From assembly GCA_903919105.1 (NCBI GenBank), contig CAIXGT010000244.1, forward strand, positions 1 through 6,757: a stretch of 6,757 nucleotides of DNA. The letters are read 5' to 3'. Below, one piece after another: positions 1 to 5,574 of the stretch. The notes under the pieces are model-generated. The model was not told the DNA's origin. It searched no databases and was given only the letters and a program-made list of their open reading frames with translations. The first letter of the stretch is position 1; every line of letters starts with the position of its first letter. Origin of the DNA: an uncultured Spartobacteria bacterium (GTDB lineage Bacteria > Verrucomicrobiota > Verrucomicrobiae > Chthoniobacterales > UBA6821). The translations under genes and the position numbers were made by a program.

Positions 1-1
1 A

Positions 2-313
2 CCAACCCCGATCAGAATCCGCAGAGCCCTCCCCGTTCCGATCCGCAAGGCGATTCCCGTTAGGACTCCGAAGCCCATTCTGCAAACTGAAGAACCCCAG
101 ACTCAGCTCCAATCTCAGTATCAGTCCCCGGCCATGGCTGTTCCCATTGCGATATCCGCAATCGCAGCGGCCACCAGCCCACCCGTGATTCCCCAACAAA
201 CAGCGGTTACTCCTACTCCTCTACCGGAGCCTCCTGCTGTTCCAACTGCTCCGTCTGCACTTGCTTTGCCAGATCCTGTGCAAACAACCACGAGCGGAAA
301 ACCGATCGACTAA
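2..313 (+). CDS. C-terminal end of a proline-rich protein of unknown function (5' end outside window)
   Basis: One plus-strand frame is open from the left edge to a TAA at 311-313, giving about 103 residues; the other two plus frames hit stops (one at 61-63, another near 187). The peptide is strongly biased: about 23 prolines, with many Ala, Thr, Gln and Val, and a basic Pro/Arg stretch near the edge (ALPVPIRKAIPVRTPKP). It then has a short Ala/Ile-rich patch and a Pro/Ala/Thr tail ending SGKPID. There is no recognisable domain, which fits a disordered tail or linker of a larger, perhaps envelope-spanning or secreted, protein. It converges on the prenyltransferase gene with only 8 bp between stops. 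The start codon and main domain are not visible. Evidence for coding is the open frame plus the skewed composition, so this could still be a chance frame; I assign no function. Confidence 0.5.
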   Translation, partial: PTPIRIRRALPVPIRKAIPVRTPKPILQTEEPQTQLQSQYQSPAMAVPIAISAIAAATSPPVIPQQTAVTPTPLPEPPAVPTAPSALALPDPVQTTTSGKPID

Positions 314-330
314 AGTTTCAGCTAAAACTT
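313..330. terminator. Small dyad over two convergent stop codons
   Basis: AAGTTT (313-318) and AAACTT (325-330) form a perfect 6-bp inverted repeat around a 6-nt loop. The dyad overlaps the TAA of the proline-rich gene (311-313) and spans the TAG of the prenyltransferase gene (322-324, minus). It could act as a weak bidirectional terminator. The stem has only one G-C pair and no clear T-tract on either side, so it may be chance. Confidence 0.25.
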
Positions 331-1167
331 CCAGATTTGCTGAGCCACAAGGATCAAAACAAAGAGAAGCCCTATCACGGCATTCGTCTCGAAGAAGGCC
401 TTGTTGATCTTTCCAAGATCGAGCGTCCGTGCAATGCGATGCTCATAGACCAACAGGAATGGCACGGGGATCAGCCCTAGGAAATAGATCTTCCCGAGAT
501 GAGCCGAGAGACCGAAGCCGATCAAACCCATCAGCATCAGCAGATGCAGCCAACCGGCTAAACGCAGCGCGCCTGGAACACCAAGCCAGACGACCATCGA
601 GTGGAGCCCCTCACGGCGATCCGCCTCCACATCCTGCGTGGCATAGATCATGTCGAATCCCGCCACCCAGCAGAGAACACCCGCAGCCAGAATGATCGGA
701 GGCCAGGCAAACGAACCGGTGGCAGCGAGCCATGCGCCCACAGGAGAGACCGAGAGGGCAAGTCCTAGAAAAAACTGGGAGGCATGAGTGAAACGCTTTG
801 TCAGGGAATAGAGAAAGATGATGCCAAGTGCCACTGGCGAAAGGATGAGGCAAACCCGATTGATAAAAAGAGTCGTGGCCATAAAGAGCAAGGCACTGAT
901 CAGGCACGTCATGATGGCCGCATACTTGCCAAGCAGTTGATGCCGGCCCGCAGTCCTGGGATTGCGTTTGTCGATCTCCCAGTCAGCGATACGATTGAAG
1001 ATCATCGCTGCAGTACGTGCAAAAACCATGCAGAGCAGGATCAAGCCGAAGATCCGCCACCCCGGAAAACCCCCAGCTGCAACGATCATCGATCCGAGAG
1101 CGAATGGCAGGGCAAAAACCGTGTGCGAGAACCGGATGAAGGTGAGGAAACGGGAGATGAAGCTCAA
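322..1167 (-). CDS. ubiA: UbiA-family prenyltransferase, MqnP-like (4-hydroxybenzoate/menaquinone polyprenyltransferase)
   Basis: An integral-membrane enzyme that transfers a polyprenyl chain to an aromatic acid during quinone synthesis. The first Asp-rich motif is NRIADWEID (Asn58, Asp62, Asp66 from the start chosen here), followed by KRNPRTAGR. The second is YATQDVEAD (Asp179, Asp183). These bind the Mg-diphosphate of the prenyl donor. Between and after them lie about eight hydrophobic segments. The wording RTAAMIFNR...NPRTAGR and D-V-E-x-D matches the UbiA subgroup assigned to the futalosine menaquinone pathway (MqnP) better than classical UbiA; that assignment is inference from motifs. 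The frame is open to an ATG at 1389, but that start would overlap pyrE and add a non-homologous leader of about 74 residues. I prefer TTG at 1165-1167, giving 281 aa that begins SFISRFLTFIRFSHTVF, as in the family. No Shine-Dalgarno sequence supports it. It is last in the minus-strand cluster. Confidence 0.88.
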   Translation of the reverse strand: MSFISRFLTFIRFSHTVFALPFALGSMIVAAGGFPGWRIFGLILLCMVFARTAAMIFNRIADWEIDKRNPRTAGRHQLLGKYAAIMTCLISALLFMATTLFINRVCLILSPVALGIIFLYSLTKRFTHASQFFLGLALSVSPVGAWLAATGSFAWPPIILAAGVLCWVAGFDMIYATQDVEADRREGLHSMVVWLGVPGALRLAGWLHLLMLMGLIGFGLSAHLGKIYFLGLIPVPFLLVYEHRIARTLDLGKINKAFFETNAVIGLLFVLILVAQQIWKF

Positions 1168-1179
1168 AGTTTTTAATAT

Positions 1180-1203
1180 GGAACTCAGGAACTCAGGAAA
1201 AGA
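1180..1203. repeat. Octamer direct duplication before the prenyltransferase start
   Basis: GGAACTCA occurs twice in tandem (1180-1187, 1188-1195), followed by a partial third unit (GGAAAAGA). It lies about 13 bp upstream of the proposed TTG start in the pyrE-ubiA gap. Read on the minus strand it is a repeated TGAGTTCC. The function is unknown. Confidence 0.5.
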
Positions 1204-1245
1204 GATGTAGGCTTTGTCGTGAATGAAGGCCGACCGGAAGCCGAA

Positions 1246-1280
1246 CTCTCGACACTCGTCCCTCGACTTTCGACAGTCCC
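1246..1280. repeat. Imperfect heptamer tandem repeat in the pyrE-ubiA gap
   Basis: There are four 7-bp units in phase: CTCTCGA (1246-1252), CACTCGT (1253-1259), CCCTCGA (1260-1266) and CTTTCGA (1267-1273). A decayed fifth unit, CAGTCCC, ends at 1280, four bases from the pyrE stop (1284-1286). The core is TCG at a fixed position. The rest of the 116-bp gap shows no gene, no clear terminator and no clear promoter. Confidence 0.55.
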
Positions 1281-1283
1281 TTA

Positions 1284-1865
1284 CTACTTGCTTCCCGGCT
1301 TTACGGCTGCAATACCGACGAGATCTTCGGGAAGTGCATCTGCAGCGAAGGTCTCCGGGGTCATCTGGATCAGACTGACAAAAGGACATCCGAAGTCGGG
1401 CAGATTTCCTCCGCTGCGATCGACGATGGATCCGGCTGCGACAACGATGCCACCCAGAGCACGGATAATGTCGATGGTCTCTTGCACTCGCCCACCGCGG
1501 GTGACGACATCTTCGGCTACGAGAAAGCGCTCTCCCGGTGTCACTTCAAAGCGGCGCATAACAAGCCCTCCGTTACCATCCTTCTCCACGAAAATATGGC
1601 GGGTGCCAAGGTGGCGTGCGACTTCTTGGCCGACGATGATACCGCCGACTGCAGGGGAAACGACCGTCGGCTTCTTACCCTCCACTTCCGTGTGGAAAGG
1701 ACGTAGCTTCTCCGCCAACTCCCCGCAGACCTCAGCCGCGACAGGGGCATCCTGGAGTAGAAGGGCACATTGAAAGAACTCCCGGCTATGAAGACCGGAA
1801 CGCAGAATGAAATGACCGTGGAGCAGGGCTCCGGTTTGTTTGAAAAGGGCTAGGACGTCGGGCAT
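1284..1865 (-). CDS. pyrE: Orotate phosphoribosyltransferase (PyrE), Thermus-type
   Basis: Cytosolic enzyme of de novo pyrimidine synthesis that converts orotate and PRPP to orotidine 5'-monophosphate and pyrophosphate. The 193-aa length is typical. The N-terminal segment LFKQTGALLHGHFILRSGLHS (residues 7-27) is the family's orotate-binding region. VVSPAVGGIIVGQEVA (68-83) forms the core strand and helix. FVEKDGNGGLVMRRFEV (92-108) is the flexible catalytic loop. FLVAEDVVTRGGRV (114-127) is the PRPP-binding motif with the adjacent acidic pair Glu118-Asp119. The short size and loop wording (EK-D-G...RR-F) resemble the Thermus-type PyrE subgroup. Positions 123 and 126 are Arg where Thr and Ser are common. 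ATG at 1863-1865 has a pyrimidine-rich leader and no Shine-Dalgarno sequence, but it fits the family N-terminus. It lies between parA (upstream, 111-bp gap) and the prenyltransferase gene. No carbamoyl-phosphate or other pyr genes are visible. Confidence 0.95.
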   Translation of the reverse strand: MPDVLALFKQTGALLHGHFILRSGLHSREFFQCALLLQDAPVAAEVCGELAEKLRPFHTEVEGKKPTVVSPAVGGIIVGQEVARHLGTRHIFVEKDGNGGLVMRRFEVTPGERFLVAEDVVTRGGRVQETIDIIRALGGIVVAAGSIVDRSGGNLPDFGCPFVSLIQMTPETFAADALPEDLVGIAAVKPGSK

Positions 1866-1976
1866 TGGGGAAAAAGGGATTTAGGCTGAAGACTATTAGG
1901 CTTTTAGATCAGAGAAACGGCCATAGCCGATGATATCAATTTTGTGAGTTATTATTCAGGTTTCAGGTCTCAAGTT
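1866..1976 (-). promoter_or_regulatory. parA-pyrE intergenic leader with a spaced direct repeat
   Basis: This 111-bp gap separates the parA stop from the pyrE start. Read on the minus strand, the heptamer AGCCTAA occurs twice (plus-strand TTAGGCT at 1881-1887 and 1896-1902), 15 bp apart, within 40 bp of the pyrE ATG. That arrangement could be an operator or part of an untranslated leader. I see no convincing -35/-10 pair, no intrinsic terminator and no uracil-attenuator-like hairpin. The distal end holds the tandem heptamers listed separately. Confidence 0.3.
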
Positions 1977-1982
1977 TCATCC
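1955..1982. repeat. Heptamer tandem repeat at the 3' end of parA
   Basis: The 7-bp units are TTCAGGT (1955-1961), TTCAGGT (1962-1968), CTCAAGT (1969-1975) and TTCATCC (1976-1982). The first two are identical, the third differs at two bases, and the last runs into the parA stop codon (TCA at 1977-1979, i.e. TGA on the minus strand). The period matches the repeat in the next gap downstream, but the unit sequence differs. Confidence 0.6.
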
Positions 1983-2795
1983 TTCTTCATTCCGCTGCGG
2001 GGCTCCGACAAAGGAGATCCCACGTTTTTGGCGGTCGAGGAATTCCTTGGCAAGGACGCGATAGGCCGTGGATCCCGGTCCTTTAGGATCATACTCGAGG
2101 ATGGTCTTGCCGAAGCTCGGAGCCTCGCTGATGCGGACGGAGCGGGGAATAGCGGCATTAAAGACAACCTCCTCAAAGTGGGCGCGGACATCACGCACGA
2201 CTGCGGCGCTGATATTGGTGCGGACGTCGAGCATGGTCATGAGAAGTCCGCTCATAGCGAGGGTCGGATTGGCTCCGGACTCACGGATCTGCTCCATGAC
2301 GCTGACCAGCTTGCCGAGTCCCTCGAGGGCGTAGTATTCGCACTGGATTGGGATCAGGATCTCGTCGGCGGCGCTCAGGGCATTGGTCATCAGGATGCCG
2401 AGCGACGGAGGACAATCCAGAATGATGAACTCGAAGCGTCCCGAGTTGCGCACAGGTTCTAGTACACTGCGGAGTTGACCCAGATGGCCCTCCATTCTTG
2501 CCACCTCGATCTCTGCGCCGGCCAGGTCGAGGTCGGCGGGAATACCGGCCAGATTCGGAAGACGCGTCTCCTGGATCAGCTCCTCCATCGGGGTCTCGCC
2601 GATCATTGCAGCATAGAGGCTACTCCCATCACCTGTCTCGAGGCCCAAGGCGCTGGAGGCATTACCCTGGGGATCCAGATCGAGCAAGAGGACGGGATGT
2701 CCCGACTCCGCAATGGCCGCAGCGAGGTTGACCGAAGTGGTGGTTTTTCCGACGCCTCCCTTTTGGTTGGCGATGGCGATGACTTTGGTCTTCAT
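1977..2795 (-). CDS. parA: ParA/Soj-family ATPase
   Basis: A 272-aa deviant Walker ATPase of the chromosome-segregation (ParA/Soj, MinD-like) family. Such proteins form ATP-dependent dimers on DNA and position chromosome origins or protein cargo. The Walker A motif KGGVGKTTT is at residues 12-20, with the signature first lysine (Lys12) that marks the deviant class. LLLDLDPQGNAS (36-47) is the A' motif and FIILDCPPSLG (123-133) the Walker B. The APSFGKTILEYDPKGPGS stretch near the C-terminus matches chromosomal Soj proteins. There is no N-terminal DNA-binding extension, consistent with the chromosomal (type Ia-like short) form. The open frame extends upstream into the amidase gene, but ATG at 2793-2795 gives the canonical MKTKVIAIANQKGG start. 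It lies 5 nt after the amidase stop, so translation is probably coupled. No parB is adjacent in the window; a chromosomal ParA usually has one nearby, so ParB is elsewhere or this ParA serves another cargo. Confidence 0.95.
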   Translation of the reverse strand: MKTKVIAIANQKGGVGKTTTSVNLAAAIAESGHPVLLLDLDPQGNASSALGLETGDGSSLYAAMIGETPMEELIQETRLPNLAGIPADLDLAGAEIEVARMEGHLGQLRSVLEPVRNSGRFEFIILDCPPSLGILMTNALSAADEILIPIQCEYYALEGLGKLVSVMEQIRESGANPTLAMSGLLMTMLDVRTNISAAVVRDVRAHFEEVVFNAAIPRSVRISEAPSFGKTILEYDPKGPGSTAYRVLAKEFLDRQKRGISFVGAPQRNEEG

Positions 2796-2800
2796 GGAGA

Positions 2801-4042
2801 TTAGTTTGCCGCCCCTCCGTAGTAATCGGCAAGCCCTTGCGCCACCGCATCGGCATATTCCCTGTAAATGCTTGGCAAAGAGAGCCCGCCCACATTCCTG
2901 CGACCCTCGTAATCTCCGAGCTGGACCCTGTTGAAGACAGGCTTGCTGTTCATGACATACGGCTCGCAATAGACCACGGGACACTCGAAGAGCCTGTTGG
3001 CCAGAAGATTGCGCACCCAGAGGTAGGGGTTGGAGGAGGCAGGGATGGCATTGGTGCTATGATAGATGAAGGGGGGAAGGCCGGTGGCGGTAGCCAAGGA
3101 ACGGGCGACACTTTCCGAGGCTCCCAACTCTTCGTTGTGAGTCCCTCCTAGCAGCTTCACAAGCATGGTGTAGCGCTCATCCTCATGCAGGAGTTCGTTG
3201 CCCGACATATCCCCGGAAAGAAGAAGGTGGAGATGGTTCTTGTCCGTCAGCGTGGGCCGGGCGGGATTCCCCCATTCCTCGGCATTGAAATGCAGGCAGA
3301 CGACAAGATCGGGCCGGATCACGGAATTCACCAGGCGGGCCCTATTGTGGATCTCGCCGACGCGGTAAAAAAGCCGTTCGGCCTCGAACTCCAGACGGGT
3401 GCTTGAAAGGGGCGCCCCCTGTTCCTTAAGAGAGCCCGCAGCCGCTTTCTTGAGTTTGTCGGGCCGCAGCGAGGTCGTGGCTCCATTTTTAGAACGGGTC
3501 AGCCAGACTTCCGCTCCCATGGCTTCCAGTTTCTTTTTGAGGATCTTAGCCACAATCAACGTCATCTCCCCCTCCTCGACCGGCCTCGAGTGACCGATCT
3601 GGAACCAACGGGCCTCCATCCGGGCGAAGTTCCCTCCGAGATGACCCGGGTCGATCGCGATCCTCAGTCCCGCCAGCGGCTTGCCTGGTTGCGGGGATCG
3701 TTGCCCCCGTTCTTTCCAGAAACGAGGGGTGATCTTGGCGGCACTCCCCGGAGGAGCCAGCGGCAGGATGATAGGTGTCGCCCCGGCATGAGGCGTGATC
3801 ATTGCCTGACTCGGAGTCAGCGAGATCCACTGGCGCCAGGAGCCATCTGGCACATAGACCTGCCGGAGCAGGCGCTCGAATTCAGCGGCCGTGATAGTCC
3901 CGGAGTAGCGGGAAAGGTCCTTCCAGTCAGGCTGAGGGGCCAGGGGACTGAGTAACGCACCCTTGCCAGAAGACAAGGTCAACAACAAAAGAGGCAGCAC
4001 AAGGAGTCGAAGCAGGCTTGCTTGAGGGAACAGTTTCTTCAC
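2801..4042 (-). CDS. Exported N-acetylmuramoyl-L-alanine amidase (Amidase_3 fold)
   Basis: A predicted periplasmic zinc hydrolase that cuts the bond between N-acetylmuramic acid and L-alanine in peptidoglycan (413 aa). Residues 1-29 look like a Sec signal peptide: two lysines, a Leu-rich core, then a small-residue region near Gly-Lys-Gly-Ala; there is no lipobox cysteine. Residues ~35-120 form an N-terminal region I cannot assign. The catalytic domain starts at IAIDPGHLGGN (His134, zinc). A Glu ligand follows (157 or 159, in EEGEMTLIVA), then GAEVWLTRS, CLHFNAE (His251, zinc) and a late VVYCEPYVMNS, where Glu360 matches the catalytic glutamate of AmiC/LytC-type enzymes. The domain is longer than usual, with insertions around 185-230 and 255-345. 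The start is GTG (4040-4042), because an in-frame TAA lies 12 nt upstream. It is first in the minus-strand cluster and coupled to parA. Confidence 0.87.
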   Translation of the reverse strand: MKKLFPQASLLRLLVLPLLLLTLSSGKGALLSPLAPQPDWKDLSRYSGTITAAEFERLLRQVYVPDGSWRQWISLTPSQAMITPHAGATPIILPLAPPGSAAKITPRFWKERGQRSPQPGKPLAGLRIAIDPGHLGGNFARMEARWFQIGHSRPVEEGEMTLIVAKILKKKLEAMGAEVWLTRSKNGATTSLRPDKLKKAAAGSLKEQGAPLSSTRLEFEAERLFYRVGEIHNRARLVNSVIRPDLVVCLHFNAEEWGNPARPTLTDKNHLHLLLSGDMSGNELLHEDERYTMLVKLLGGTHNEELGASESVARSLATATGLPPFIYHSTNAIPASSNPYLWVRNLLANRLFECPVVYCEPYVMNSKPVFNRVQLGDYEGRRNVGGLSLPSIYREYADAVAQGLADYYGGAAN

Positions 4043-4094
4043 GCAGATGCATTTTTACATCGTCCAGGGTGCTTGTTTCGATAAAAACCGCTGG
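4043..4094. promoter_or_regulatory. Divergent intergenic gap between amidase and ymdB-like genes
   Basis: Only 52 bp separate the GTG starts of two divergent genes, so promoters for both directions must overlap here or lie inside the coding regions. AT-rich patches (TTTTTACAT near 4052 and GATAAAAA near 4080) could serve as -10-like elements, but I see no well-spaced -35/-10 pair. Neither start has a Shine-Dalgarno sequence. Confidence 0.4.
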
Positions 4095-4886
4095 GTGATT
4101 AAAATCCTTTTCCTTGGCGATGTGGTTGGAGAGCCAGGTCGTATGGCCGCATGCCGGACCGCAGAGCTCTACCTGAAACGCGGTGATGCGGACTTTATTG
4201 TGGTCAACGGGGAGAACGCAGCGGCGGGTCGTGGGATCACTCCAAAGCTGGCGATCGATCTCATGAGGAGCGGCGTGGCTGTCATCACCACCGGCGATCA
4301 CATCTGGGACCAGAAAGAGATTTATTCCTACATCTCCACAGAACCTAGGCTCCTACGACCGATCAACTATCCCCCCGGCACGCCCGGCGGAGGGAGCATC
4401 GTTCTGGAGACGGCCCACGGCCCCATCGCCGTCATGAATGTCCAGTGCCGGACCTTTATGAAGAACCCGCTGGAGAATCCCTTCCTGGCAGCCTCAGCCG
4501 AGATTGAGCGTCTGCGCAAAGAGACCCCCGTGATTATCGTGGATGTCCACGGCGAGACCACGAGCGAAAAGATCGCCATGGGCCGTCATCTGGATGGCAA
4601 GGTCTCGCTGGTCGTCGGAACCCACACCCATGTGCAGACTGCCGACGAGCGGATCTTTCCCGGAGGCACCGGCTTCCTCTGCGATGCTGGGATGTGCGGT
4701 CCGGAGGACTCCATCTTGGGACGCGATTGCGATGCCGTCGTGGGGCAGTTCCTCACCTCGATGCCGGCCAAGTTCCCGGTGGCCCGCGGGCCCGTCATGG
4801 CCTGCGGGGTACTTGTCGAAGTCGATCCTGAAACCGGAAAGGCCAAAACAATCCGCCGTGTCTTGGAACGCTACGGCGCACCTTAG
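4095..4886 (+). CDS. ymdB: TIGR00282/YmdB-family metallophosphoesterase
   Basis: A 263-aa cytosolic dinuclear-metal phosphoesterase. Bacillus subtilis YmdB hydrolyses 2',3'-cyclic nucleotides and affects RNA turnover and multicellular behaviour; that role is known for the family, not shown here. Visible motifs: LGDVVGEPGR (Asp9), VNGENAA (Asn38, Glu40, Asn41), TTGDHIWD (65-72), VDVHGETTSEK (His152), GTHTHVQTAD (His177, His179) and CDAGMCGP. These are the usual metal and phosphate ligands of the family. One conserved position differs: the family normally reads GNH where this protein reads GDH (Asp68). An ATG at 4047 is in frame, but it would leave 4 bp to the divergent amidase start and add 16 unrelated residues. 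GTG at 4095 gives MIKILFLGDVVG, the canonical start and length. It is followed after a 101-bp gap by slyD on the same strand. Confidence 0.93.
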   Translation: MIKILFLGDVVGEPGRMAACRTAELYLKRGDADFIVVNGENAAAGRGITPKLAIDLMRSGVAVITTGDHIWDQKEIYSYISTEPRLLRPINYPPGTPGGGSIVLETAHGPIAVMNVQCRTFMKNPLENPFLAASAEIERLRKETPVIIVDVHGETTSEKIAMGRHLDGKVSLVVGTHTHVQTADERIFPGGTGFLCDAGMCGPEDSILGRDCDAVVGQFLTSMPAKFPVARGPVMACGVLVEVDPETGKAKTIRRVLERYGAP

Positions 4887-4987
4887 AAAAACTCCCTTAA
4901 CGAGCTTTTCGCTGGCGTTTGCCATCGGGCAACCTAGTGTGCCGACGCAGTCTCTTTCCCACAAACCAACTTCCTTTTATCATTCCC
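4887..4987 (+). other. ymdB-slyD gap, no strong signal
   Basis: The 101 bp between the two plus-strand genes hold no gene. The stretch 4899-4918 can form only a weak interrupted stem (AACGAGC with GCT..CGTT) and has no T-tract, so I do not call a terminator. The 30 bp before the slyD ATG are pyrimidine-rich with no Shine-Dalgarno sequence. A slyD promoter could lie here, but I cannot point to one. Confidence 0.35.
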
Positions 4988-5476
4988 ATGACCATTACCA
5001 AAGGCTCCGTTGTTCTCTTCGACTACACGCTCACCGACGATGACAAGGAGCTTATTGACTCCTCTAAAGACGCAGGCCCTCTAGCCTACCTGCAGGGCGA
5101 GGGACACATCGTCAAGGGCCTCGAGAAGGCCATGGAGGGCAAAAGCGCCGGAGATTCCTTTAAGATCAGCGTCGCTCCCGAGGAGGGCTACGGCACGATC
5201 GATCCGGCGAAGATCGCCGTGGTCGATGCTGATCAGATCGAAGGCGGTGATGAACTCGAGGAAGGTATGCAGTTGGAAGCTTCCCATGATAGCGAGGAGG
5301 GAGAACAGATTGTGGTCGTCTCCAAGATCGAGGGAAATAAAGTGACCCTGGATGGCAATCATCCGCTAGCCGGCATGAACCTCCACTTCGATATCAAGAT
5401 CCGTGAAGTTCGAGCCGCTACCGCCGAGGAAATCGAACACGGCCATGTGCACGGTGACGGCGGCCATCATCACTAA
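4988..5476 (+). CDS. slyD: FKBP-type peptidyl-prolyl isomerase, SlyD-like
   Basis: A 162-aa cytosolic prolyl cis-trans isomerase and chaperone of the SlyD family. The FKBP core is split: residues 1-69 (GSVVLFDYTLTDDDKELIDSS, then GPLAYLQGEGHIVKGLEKAMEG and GDSFKISVAPEEGYG) and 122-142 (DGNHPLAGMNLHFDIKIREV). Between them lies the insert-in-flap chaperone domain (about 70-121). The tail EEIEHGHVHGDGGHHH carries six histidines (151, 153, 155, 160-162), like the nickel-binding tail of Escherichia coli SlyD but shorter and lacking cysteine. Metal binding here is inference. The protein is acidic. The frame is open to an ATG at 4919, but ATG at 4988 gives MTITKGSVVLFDY, matching the family start. 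The leader is pyrimidine-rich without a Shine-Dalgarno sequence. A probable terminator follows 18 bp downstream, and no hydrogenase or urease genes are nearby to suggest a specific nickel client. Confidence 0.94.
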   Translation: MTITKGSVVLFDYTLTDDDKELIDSSKDAGPLAYLQGEGHIVKGLEKAMEGKSAGDSFKISVAPEEGYGTIDPAKIAVVDADQIEGGDELEEGMQLEASHDSEEGEQIVVVSKIEGNKVTLDGNHPLAGMNLHFDIKIREVRAATAEEIEHGHVHGDGGHHH

Positions 5477-5493
5477 TACCGCAGCGTTTTAGA

Positions 5494-5522
5494 TCTCCCG
5501 CAGAGGCGCGGAGAGTTTTTAT
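5494..5522 (+). terminator. Probable intrinsic terminator of slyD
   Basis: TCTCCCGC (5494-5501), a 4-nt AGAG loop (5502-5505) and GCGCGGAGA (5506-5514) form an 8-bp GC-rich stem with one bulged C. After one G comes a run of five T (5516-5520). It lies 18 bp past the slyD stop. The sequence also reads as two degenerate 8-bp units (CCGCAGAG then GCGCGGAG), so it may be a repeat that happens to terminate. Confidence 0.6.
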
Positions 5523-5574
5523 TCTGTGTTGTTAAAGGGCTTGGAGAGTGGCCCTAAGTGACTGGAAGTTTTGA

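Noticed and set aside
1168..1389. N-terminal extension of the prenyltransferase to an ATG at 1389
   Set aside because: It would overlap the 3' end of pyrE by about 106 bp and add about 74 residues rich in Arg, Ser and Cys with no UbiA similarity. The family start fits the TTG at 1167.
1246..1982. CRISPR array
   Set aside because: The repeats are 7-8 bp and contiguous, with no spacers and no cas genes.
2796..2984. ATG at 2984 as the parA start
   Set aside because: The added 63 residues are an antisense-free frame shadow of the amidase C-terminus and lack ParA features. ATG at 2795 directly precedes the Walker A strand.
4047..4094. ATG at 4047 as the ymdB-like start
   Set aside because: It would leave 4 bp to the divergent amidase start and add residues unlike the family. 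GTG at 4095 gives the canonical N-terminus and length.
4494..4964. Long minus-strand open frame opposite the ymdB-like gene
   Set aside because: It lies antisense to a well-supported gene and has no recognisable motifs. It is a shadow of its codon bias.
4919..4987. ATG at 4919 as the slyD start
   Set aside because: The extra 23 residues have no FKBP similarity, while the internal Met at 4988 matches the family start.
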